Shown: positions 22,601 to 34,600 of the stretch, in pieces
Numbering within the stretch: position 1 is the first letter of the stretch
Layout of the letters: each line of letters starts with the position of its first letter
Assembly: GCA_904063045.1 (NCBI GenBank)
Contig: CAJFCJ010000002.1
Coordinates: 1,572,422-1,636,421, forward strand
Length of the DNA stretch: 64,000 nucleotides
DNA from: Dimorphilus gyrociliatus
Lineage: Eukaryota > Annelida > Polychaeta > Dinophilidae
Reading direction: 5' to 3'
The notes under the pieces: model-generated
The model's input: the letters and a program-made list of their open reading frames with translations, nothing else
The model's database searches: none
Told to the model about the DNA's origin: nothing
Translations under genes and position numbers: made by a program

Positions 22601-25600
22601 GTTCCCTTAGGATTTCTATGTAATTGTTTAACACTCACACTCTACTCGACGATCGATATACAACGAAATTGTCATGTTTATCGTACAGCTTCTCTTTTCA
22701 TACGTCAAATAGATTTATATAGGTCTAATCAGCTTTGAGGGAACGGCACTGGGGCCGACGAATACTTGTGGACAAATCTTCAATTAACTATTGTTTTCTT
22801 GATTTATTTTAACAGCACCACCGAAATTCCTTGTGAAGCCTGAGCATTCAAAAGTCGTCCAAAATTCGATCGTATCTTTCTTCTGTAAAGCAACTGGAAA
22901 TCCTCAACCAGATATTCAGTGGTATCAAAATGGTGATCCTATTAAAAAGAAGGAATTCGAGAGGCGATTTAAGAAATTTGCCTGGGCAAATGGGAGCGTG
23001 TTACGTATTCAACCCGTTCATAAATCTGATGATGGAAGTGTATTTGCTTGCGTTGCCGATAACTCAATAGAAGAACGTGCATTCGCCTCTGCTACCTTAG
23101 AGGTGTTAGATGATAAAGTTGGTAAGTAGAACGACCATGTGACTAGACCCTCTGTAAGGTATTGAAATACCTCAATACCAGCATATTTCCCCGGGGTGAA
23201 CTGTCTCTTTATTATGACCAGTCTCGGGATTCGTTGCTGCTGCTTTTTTCTCTTGCGGTTTCTACGCTCCCCTTATCCTATGAGTATTGGGGAAAAATTT
23301 TCTTATTCCGAAATAGGATAAGAACATTAATCAGACGACTGTTAAAACAGGCGTCAATCTCAGTTCGCTAGCGGCGGAACCAAAAAAGAGTAACCATGGA
23401 TACCGAGTAAATTTAGCACCGGTTTGCCATTCAGTGTACTTGTAAAAAGCTAGGCTTCTTACTCATTCTACATAGCGCAATTGTTTTTCTGATGAGTAAC
23501 ACTGGCGATCTTTCTGTCATCTATCCGCATCTAGCAATCTTCTTCCTTGTTTAAAGATATAAATTGGCTGGGGCATATCTGGGAGTCGTTTAGATTTTTA
23601 TTTTCGCCTTATCTATTCCCAGTGCCGCACTTCTATCGTCCAACGCAATCGATAATTGACTTTACCCCTCCCTAGAATTGGTAGCCGGCTACCCCAGGAT
23701 CGAAGAGGGACCAGCGCTAAAGGCTGTAGAAAAAGGTAGAAGTGTAACATTGATATGCACAGCAGTTGGATTCCCGCAGCCGAAAGTTACTTGGTTGAAA
23801 GATTGTATACCTTTAAAAATGGATGATAGTAGGATAAGGGTAACTATTCAACTCAAATATTGGTAACAAGTACACATTAAAAAATTCGATATAATTAACA
23901 GCAAGATGAAACTGGCCACCTAAATATATATCAAGCCAAAGATGCAGATGAAGGCAAATATGAATGTTTTGCGAAGAATAAATGGGGTGTTGCTTATTCT
24001 TATGCAGCAACTCTGTATGTTAAAGGTATGTAATTGACGTGACAAAAGAAAACAAATAATTTCTTTCTTATAAACAAAATAATAAAATAATATATCCAAT
24101 GTTATTAAGTGGGATATTAAAGATGAAATATATATATATTTACCTGCGATAAAGTGTAGACTAAGATTCGGTTGTAATACGTCATATGCAGGTTTATAAT
24201 TTATTGTATATTTTAGTTTCACCATCGAAGACAGAGAAACAATGTAAGTGAGGATAGTCTGTTAAGGAAAAGAATATCTAATAATCGATGTCAGACTTTG
24301 AAAGAATCTAAAAACTGCATGTTTTACTCTTTAACTATATTAATGGGGGTTCAGTTTACAATCAGAATTAATCGCATGCACTAGTGTAAGATTGAGGTTA
24401 TTAAGTCCTTTCTTAATTAAACAACTAAAATAACTCATTTTCTGGTAAACTAGTTTTTTTTGGTTTTTTTTTTAAGAGAAGAGATATTTTTCTCGTTAAT
24501 TAAAAACAGTTTCGTGGGAAAAAACTGTTTAAAGTTTTTGAAGAAACTTTTTATTATTACTTCAGTTCGACAAACTCCACCAAGAATAACTAGGAAGCCT
24601 AAAGAATTGTACGAGGTAGAGATTGGTCAAGATCTTTCACTTAGGTGTGTTGCCTCAGGAGCTCCTGATCTTCCGGAAGTGTCTTGGCACGAAAAAGTTT
24701 TAAATACGGACACAGGTGAAAGGGTAGAAAGAACGGTTGAAGGATCTGAAACTAAGCATGGAGAGAATATATTTATTTTGAGAAATATTCAAAGATCTAT
24801 GGTTATTTTTTGCAAAGCTCAGAGCGAATTAGGTATTGTGGAAGAGCAAACACAAATTAAAGTCAAAGGTATAGGAAATTTTTCACTTATATTAATTTCT
24901 ATATGAAATAATAAGATATTGAATTATATACTTCAGTCGGAGGAGGTAAATTTCGGCATGGTTCGTTGTTGAATCACAACATGATAATTTATGATGTGAT
25001 TCCCTTCATCTCTAAATAATAATTATTTTCTGATTTAAATAACTCATTAACCACTCACTAAACTTTTCAAATTAACTACTAATCGTGTTGTCTGCTTTCA
25101 TTTCACTGGCTATTTATTTCAAGTGTTATTGATTATTGTCTAAATATTTAATAATTTTCTCTTTCTACAGACGTTCCTCTACCGCCAAACGGCTTAAGAG
25201 CAAATCAATATTCATCAACATGGATTTTTGTTGAATGGGAACCGTCGGATAGAGCTGAATCTTATATTGTGAGATATAGACGAGTTAGAAGCGAAGACAG
25301 TCCAGACGTGAAAGAAAATATTAAACACACCCGTTACAATATAACTGACTTGGATCCTTATGTGAAATACGAAATTTACGTCCAGGCAAGAAATGGCCAG
25401 GGACATTCTAAAAATAGTGTTGCAATCGAAGTCCAGACATCAGAAAAGGGTCAGTTATACTATTCTTAATCTACGAATTATTTTTAGTTTACTTTTTACC
25501 TTTTCTTATCTTTTTTCTGTTACTACTTTACAAGACTAATAATATTTGAAAACAAACAGCTTTTATCAAAATATTATAAGTATAAAAGCTGAGTGTTTGC

Positions 25601-28600
25601 GAGCGTGTTGAGTGTTTGCAGTGTTTGCTGTGTTGATTGACAAACTATTTGATTCTATACTTTCAGATTAACAAGAAATGTGGCGAGTAATAACATGTTA
25701 TCATTTCTTAAGTTTATTGATTATTTCACCCCACGGGACATATATAAGGGAAAATTAACAGAAAAATTATTAATAGACTAATATTAAACTATTTATTTAA
25801 TAACAACAGTTATATTAATCTTTCATTAATATAAACAGCTAGCTTTGTGGTATTCATTTAAACTAATTATAAAGATGAATAGTATCAAAATCTTTATTAT
25901 TATTTGTAATGTAACAGCTCCAGGAAGTCCACCTTACGATTTAACAGCTAAGGTACAAAGTTCCGATACAGTTTCATTAAGCTTCAAAGAACCAAAATTC
26001 CCTCATGGAAAAATAAAGGTCATTTGCTGAAATTATTTCCCGTTGGTCAATAATTTAAATGATTTTACTATTGCAAACAGTCATATAGAATCTATTATAC
26101 TGACAACCCCCATTTGAATCAAATTGACTTGTGGACTTTGAAACCTCTAATAAATAATAATGTTCAACCATCAACAACAATTACCAGATTAAATACGAAT
26201 AGAAATTACCGATTTAGGATTGCTGCTGTAAATAATGCTGGTGTGAGTCCATATAGTGAAATTTTGGAAGTACAAACTATACAAGGAAGTAAGTTAAAAG
26301 TTTTACTCTTTATTTATTGTTTATGAGTTTCTAATTTATAAACAAAAACAAAATACTAAACACTAAAAAAGATGAGAAGAAAGCGGATGGTTCGCGGTCA
26401 ATTTGTATATGAGTTTGTCAATTTTTTCAGTTTAAACGTACATACATTTTTTATGTTTATCGTTCACGATGCCATTTCTTTTTTTTTAAAAAATGTTTAT
26501 AATTTTTGACTTCGTGGCACAAATATGATTGTCGAACAGGCGAAAAAGGCACACAGGCAACGTTCGATAGTAAGTGGGTGCCCTGAGGCGTTGCACGAGA
26601 GTGAAGTATTTGGCACCGGTTCCCTTCTATGTCTTTTATTTATTTTCAACTTTTATTTCTAAATGTATTGTTTATATGTATCTTAGCTAAACGAAAGTTT
26701 ATCACGCAGCGTCCTTTTTTTCTTCTATTATTATTACAAATCCAGCAGACACCAGCGATCACCTTATGTTTAAGAGACTCGTCCGCTTTTCTATTTTTGG
26801 GTATATATATATATTCTCATCTGTTTTCTTAGACATGGTGCTATCTCTGGCGTTACGTTTGTGCAGATACTATTAATTTGATATACTATGAAAAAGGTCA
26901 TATAAACTTTTACGTATACTCTTCTTTTGTTTCAATTCTCACTCAGGAAACAATATAGCAAAAGTTATGATCTTTTTCTACGTAAAAAATATCTTAAAAA
27001 AAAAGAATGACGTCTCTCGATCTTCGAGTGACGTCTGTCCTTTCAAACAATATGTTCTAATTAAATTCTTTATATTTTTCCATTCGCCGCGTCTAGACGA
27101 ATACGGTAAGCCGACTTTGGATGTTTTGATTAGACATTTGTTCCAAATAAGTGAGATCCGTGATTGTCAAATTGTAAAAAAAAAAAATCTACCATATAGA
27201 ATTCTTAAACGTTTACTTCTTCATATAATCAAACATATGCCCTAAATGAAACTATTGTTATTCTTTTGTCTGATAATTAATTAATATCGCTTATAATGGT
27301 TTTATATATATATACTGTATATACATATATATTAGTATATATCACAGTATATACTGTTCTTTTATTATACTATGCAGTATATACAACATTTTTCTATTTC
27401 CTAATTGTTATTCTTCTTTTCATCTAATTTTTTTGTTGAATGTCAACCCTGATTCCTCTTTGTTCGCCTATAGATTTTCGGAATAATTTGTAAAGTTTTT
27501 TCTTTATATCTCTTTATGGAAGAGAAGAAGGAAGAACTTTTATTGCTGTAAAGAATATTATATTCTGAAACGGCAACTAAGTAATTTACCGTTTGTAATA
27601 GGAAATACTCTCAACTATCGGTTCTCACTTATAAATCGTATTTCTGTTCGTCAAAATGTTAATACTATTAGAGATTGTTGTGCGTGTTTTTTTTATTACT
27701 TTTTTTTAAATCATTCTTAAGTTTATCTATTTTTGTATTTTTTTAATTAATCTTCTATTATCCTTCATTTATTTCTTTTCCTTACTATTTTATAGAACCC
27801 GGAAAACCATTAGACGTTACAGCAGAGTCGATTTCACCAACTGAAATATTAGTCAAATGGCGTCATCCTCGGGTTAATCCAGATGCTGTTAAACAATATG
27901 AAATTTTACTTAACACGTCAACGTCTTCAACATTATATAATAAGAATAGCATTAAGTACAGTGTTGATCATACCGAGAATTCTTACAAAATCGACAACGT
28001 CAAGCCTGGCACAGTCTATCAAATTTGTATGAGAGCTCAATTGGACAATAACCGCTTTTCAACAAGAACGAAAAGAATAATGGTTACGACGAAGAAAGCA
28101 AAAGGAGACAGTAAGTTCTTTATTATTTAAGTTATTTTAAGTTTTATTTTTTTTTACGAAAAATATATAAGATAGGCTTAGAATTCAGAATCAAAATTCG
28201 AGAAATGTTAAACTAAGCAAAAATATATAAATAACTGGTATTAAAATATTAATACTAAAAAAAAAACCACAGATGAATAAGGCATTAGACATGTACAGGT
28301 GAAAAGAAAAAAAATATGACCCTATATACTTGAACATTCAAGTATATATAGAGAAAAAGTCATTGTATTTATTAAAATAATAACGTTGATAAATGATCTA
28401 AAATGATTTTTATTTACATATTTCAAAATTTTTCATTATAATAGGAAATACTGAAACTGAATAATATTTAATCATTTCTTGATATTAAAACAAAAAGTTC
28501 AAATAATAATTTGTTTCTTATTTTTAACTTTTATACTAAAATTCTTCTTTATTATTATTCTTTATTAATGAATACTCTATAAAGTAATCTATTATTTTTT

Positions 28601-31600
28601 TCATTGTAAAAGAAACAGTATTCATTAACTAATTATATAATTAAATTATTCGTTTAATTGTGTTCTACTGCTAAGCAAATAATTTCCGAGTAATATTTAC
28701 ACAACCTCTGACTTTTAATACTCTCAATCTTTATTGTTATATATTATTTTTTTTTATTTTTGACACTGTACATTTGTAATGCAAAAGATGTTTGGTTTTT
28801 TTTTAATGTTTGCAACAAAAAAATTTATAACTATACTAATTTTACTTTTCCATTTTAACTGGAAAGTAAATTGAGAAAGAAAGAAAAATTGAAAGAAATA
28901 ACAAAAATTGAATAATGTACAAAATGGCACTAGTTCACACTACACTCCTCTTTAGACTCTTGGTTGACGCTGTAATGGGCTTAGTTTTATCAGTTAATAA
29001 TAGCGCCTACAGTCCATCAGTGTCAATAAACGTCTCGTGAATCCCTTTTAATGTTATGTGCATCTCGTATATATAATTTTATCATCTTTTCTTTCTTCTG
29101 CCAGCAGACGAGATAATAATTTGGTAAATTTTATAATTTTAAGAATTTCTCGGTTTAAGGCAACATTTTTATGATTTCAAAAGTCTTATTTTTTATTGTT
29201 CGTAATAATACCAATGTTGCATTTTTGAATGCTCTTAACTACTACTTACATGGGTTAGATATGGAACTTTTATTTACTTAAATAAGTTGGATATCTTACT
29301 CATTTACTTCCAATATAAGCCTATATTTACATATATATATACTAATATATATATAAATATAAAGAAATATTTAATACACTCCAATTGCAATTCGTGCAAT
29401 TAAAGAGAGAAAAGCTTGCATTCAAAAATATAACTATTGGATATTTGTATGCATGTTTTCCATCGGCTATTCCAGCACCTGCATCAAATCCAGTAAATAT
29501 TCGAGCTATTACCGACAAACATACAATTACCGTTTTATGGGACCGTCCGGAGAGAATAGACTCACCAATAAAAAAATATCAAATTTTTATTATGGAGGAT
29601 TCTCCTGAAACACGCCGTATGAAGGAACCAGACGATTCGCCAACTAGACTTTCCGCAAAATCATTGGCATCAAGTCATACAATCTACGCTCTCAAAATAT
29701 GGACCCGGTATAAAATATGGATTAGAGCTGAAACACTAGACGGAGATGGAGAATTCGGTTCGATAATTGTTCGAACAGCCGAAGGCGGTTAGTTGTGAGG
29801 GCTGAAAACAGATTAAGGCGCGCCGCTTAATCGAATAATTTTAATTATAAGCACGTAAGGCGATTTTAGCGGCGCGCTATTAATTTATATAACCCCGTTA
29901 ACAGAGTGATTTATTTTTTTTTTTGAAAAAAAAAAAACCTGAGGTGATTTTCTCTTTAACCCCTCTCAGTTTTGTCGTTTGAGCATGCAGAGTGAAAAAA
30001 GGATATTATCAGCGTGATAATATCAATTTTTTCCTTAAAAAATTGTATTTTAATAGACATCTATCCTTCCTCCCTCCCCTCCTATCGTTGTGCTCGCATT
30101 AAGCACGGTAATACGAGGCCGCGGGGTTAATGAAACGATTTATTAGTGTACTTTTTTCAATACTAGCATAAAATGGAAGAAGGATGTTGGAAAATTTATT
30201 CCCTTTCTTTTTTTCATTATTATTTATTATATTAATTTTTTTTGCCAATTGAAACGAAAGAAACAAGAAAATACTCTTAAACAAAATTTTCCCTTATCCT
30301 TTTTTGTCTTGTAAAATGATTTCAGCGACTATTTTCTTTATTTAAAAGCGATTAATGAGTAGGGAGATGTATGATTTTATGCGACGGAAGTATAACAGGG
30401 AAAAAAAAAACATAATCTATAACGATGGTTTTTTTTTAATAAAAAAAAAGAAAAACTTTTACTAATCTCAATTAATTTTTTATTACAAAATATTTATTTG
30501 GTTTTTTTGTTTGTTTTCTCTTCCCCTTCTAACGGTATAGTTCCGAAAAAGCCGAAGAATCTTCGAGGTACAGCATTTAATTCAACTACTATTGGAATTT
30601 ATTGGGATAAGCCCCATAAAAAAGAATTGACTGGATTAATTCGAGGCTACTATGCAAACGTGTGGGAGATTGTCAACGATGGAAAAGTTCAATACATAAA
30701 AATAGGGAGGATAACATCGAAATCTTCCACTCCATTTATGCTAATTACTGGTTTAAAGCCAGACACAAACTACTCAATTACTTTAACTGGTCTATCTAAA
30801 GTTGGAGATGGTGAAAGCACAGACCCGATTATTGTGAGAACAAAAGGAGCTGTTCCCTCTCCACCGACTGACCTAAAGTTGACCCTTGTTGATGGCGAAC
30901 AAACTACTGTTCGTGTTACGTGGAAGCCGCCCATTAGAACTTATGGAAAAATCGAAAAATACAAAGTGCTCTATACTGCAGAAGGCGATAAGTATACAAA
31001 TGAGCGACGGCTAGATCCTCGGAAGAATAATAAGTATCAGGCACAAATGCTAGGTTTGTATATATTTACCTTGAACTTTTCCTAACCCCTTGTCCGCATT
31101 GTATTTCATCGTTTATTTTTTTTTATGCGTATATTTTCCTTTGAAACAGCTAAGGGCACGACTTACGAATTTCGAGTTGCAGCAAAGAATCAAGTGGAAT
31201 ATGGAGAATTCGTCGTCGGTTCTATATCGACACCTGAAGGACGTGAGTCAGTTCAGTGTACGAATGAGTCTCTATTACGCGAATAGAGATTGAGTGATTC
31301 TGTGTTTGTTTTATTCGCGTACGAAAGATCAAAAGGATGAAAGTGTACGAGTGAATGAATAAGAAACAATCTATAAAAGTTTCTTAAATAGTTGTATAAA
31401 ACAAAATAGAAAACGTTATTTGTACGATTGAGAAAGATGCCTCCTAAACACGATCTTATTACTTAAAAGAAGAAAAAAAAACCAATCAATTTGATTGATT
31501 TGCTATATATATATATATTTATAAATATTTTTAATTAGAAAATTAATTTTTTTCATAAACGGTGGTTGTTGATACAATCTTTTGAAACAACCATCTCTCA

Positions 31601-34600
31601 ATCGCCTGAACAAATTTTCTTTGCGATTGGGACTTTCAATCATAAAATGAAAGGAAAGAAACAAACAATAATATAAAAGAAACATAGCGTCTTTAGGAGG
31701 TTTTATCGAAGAAAATACTTCATAGTTAAAATCATAAATTTTCTTTTTTTTTTTTCATTTTTATTTTCATTTTAATTATTTCTTCTTTTTTTTTATTAAA
31801 AAAACTATGAAGTATACTTTTTTTGTATTGTTTATGAATGTATTGTAATTGAATCAATAATTTCTTTTACAGCACCCACTGGTGCCCCGAGAAACGTTAC
31901 TGTATATCCGTATGGAGTAAAGAGCTTTCAAGTTACGTGGTCCCCTCCCGAGAAAAAGCAAAGAATGGGAAAGATGGTAAATTATGAAATTGTATATCAT
32001 CCTGTTGGTAAAGAACAGTCAGAAATGTCTGTTAATTCATCTGAGGCAACAAGTGCGATTCTCCAGGATTTGACAATGAATATTTGGTATAGTCTCCAAG
32101 TGAGAGCCTATACGTCAGTAGCAGAGGGTCCTTTTACAAAACCAATAAAATTTCGTACGGAAGGCAAACAACCTGGTCCGCCTACGAATGTTTCGCTAAG
32201 AAAAGATGGGAAAAATGCTTTAATTGTATCTTTTGATCCTCCGCGAGTCGGAAAAGGCTTAGTTGAAAAGTACAAGATTTATTATTCATCTACATATAAC
32301 GATGACATGGAAAAATGGGATAGCGTAGAGTTTGATGCTAGTGAAACAGAGCATAGAATAGAGAGTATTGCTGAAAAGACCAGCTATTGCGTACGTGTTC
32401 GCGCACTCTCTTCTCACGGCGGTTTTGGTAACTTTTCAGAAGTTAAATACTATCATCCGAACGAAATTAGCAATGAAAGACACAATCAAGTCAGAAAACT
32501 AGACCTCCGAAACAATAATCCTGATTTTTTGTTAACTTGGGAAAGACCTACTTCCAATCGCCCAGTAGAGAGTTATCAATTGACTTTAAAGAGCACTGCA
32601 ACGTATTTCGATGAAAGGGGTCGGCCACAAACTGAATCTAAAATCAAAAGAATAGAGCTAGACAGCACGGCTAGAGAACGCATATTTCCGAATTTAAAAC
32701 CAAATACTCATTACAAATTTCTCGTCGCCGTACAATTCGAAGGCGAGCAACATTATGAACTACCGTTAGGTCTTGATACAAAAACTGATGGCATCCCACC
32801 GAAATTTATCCAAGCACCTGAGGCAGTACCATCTAAAGGATCTCCAAGGTTTAAGCTATTTAAATCGTCGACTAGAAACGGAGTAATAAAGCATTACACT
32901 TTATACGTCGTCGACGCCAGTGCCGTAGATAGCTTTGGACAACCACCAAAATTTCTCATGGAATATAATCAAAATAAAAATATTAAGTTGTATCCGACAG
33001 CTCAGTTCGACGGTAATCCAACATCGCCCAATCGCTTACCAAATGAATTCAAATTAGGCGATGGAAAAAAGTAAATATCTATTTCCACAAATAAATTCAA
33101 AGAAAGTTAGAGCTTCCTCTAATAAAATATTCAAAATTTAATTAACAGATATGGAGCGTATAAGAATAGACGTTTGACACCGGGAGATAAACTTACATTA
33201 TTTATGATGATTACGGAAGAAATGGGAAAAACTGCCTATTCTGGTTATTCAGATTTAGTAACAGTTCCTCTTGATGGAACTTATGATGTAAGCGTTGAAA
33301 TATCTATTAAATAACCCAAGTTTAATTAAAGTTTTATTGCATTCTTTCTTTTATTTAAATAGTACAATGATAGTAGCGAAATAGCAGAACAAGAAAATGG
33401 AAATTTAATATGGGTTGTTGGACCTATTTGCGGAGTTGTAGTTCTTATTTTAGTTGTTATCTTCGTCGTAGTATTTTTCAGGTAAATTACATAATTTGTG
33501 TTGTAAAAGAGCCGCAGCTCTCTCCTTGAAATTTCTTTCGCTTTGTTTAGTATGTCGACGATGTTTTGCAGGCGTAGAGCAGCTAAACGACAGTTAGATA
33601 AGACAAAATTGCAAACAACATTAGCAACACCTATTCCGGCTCCATCGAATGCTATTTCAAAACCCCCTCCGGTTTCTGCTGTGTCAACCCTCATGCCACA
33701 AAGTTCTATGGGACTCTCTCAACATAGTATGGATCCTGTTGAACATAGAAGAAGAAATAAAGCAACAACCGCTTTGGCAGCCCACCCGCCAATCTCTGTG
33801 GTGGACCTAGCTGATCATATAGATCGACTCAAAGCAAACAACGGTTCACAGTTTTCAGCGGAATTTGAGTCAATCGACCCTGCGGAGCAGTTGACTTGGG
33901 AACATTCCAGCATGGATGTGAATAAGTCAAAGAATCGATACGCCAATGTTATTTCTTATGATCATTCACGCGTCAAATTATCAATGGAAAATGGCATTAC
34001 TGGTAGCGATTATATAAATGCCAATTTCTTGGATGGATATTGTAAACAGAACGCCTACATAGCTTCCCAAGGACCAATGCCTGATACTATGTCGGATTTT
34101 TGGAGAATGGTATGGGAACAACAGGTAGCAAGCATAGTAATGATGACAAGATTAGAAGAGAGAACAAGGATAAAATGCGATCAATATTGGCCAAATCGAG
34201 GACCAGAAGTTTACGGATCGATGACTGTAACATTAGTTGATGTTACAGAACTGGCAACTTATACAATACGAACATTCAGCTTAACTAGAGCTGATGCGAT
34301 TGGTGAAAAAAGAGAAGTCAGGCAGTTTCAGTTTACCGCATGGCCAGATCATGGCACACCGCTACACCCTGGTCCCTTATTATTATTTATGAGGAGAGTG
34401 AAGGCCATGACACCAGTTGATGCTGGCCCCACAATTGTACATTGTTCAGCAGGAGTTGGTAGAACAGGTGCTTTCGTGGTTATAGATTCGCAATTAGAGA
34501 GAATAAAGCACGTTCCTACTGTCGATATATATGGTCATGTTACGTGCCTTCGGGCACAGAGGAACTACATGGTGCAAACAGAAGAGCAATATATCTTCAT

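Noticed and set aside
29095-29125. Possible tiny LAR exon between AG and GTAAAT
   Set aside because: Its length (16 or 19 nt) breaks the frame; flanking exons 28110 and 29476 join in phase without it.
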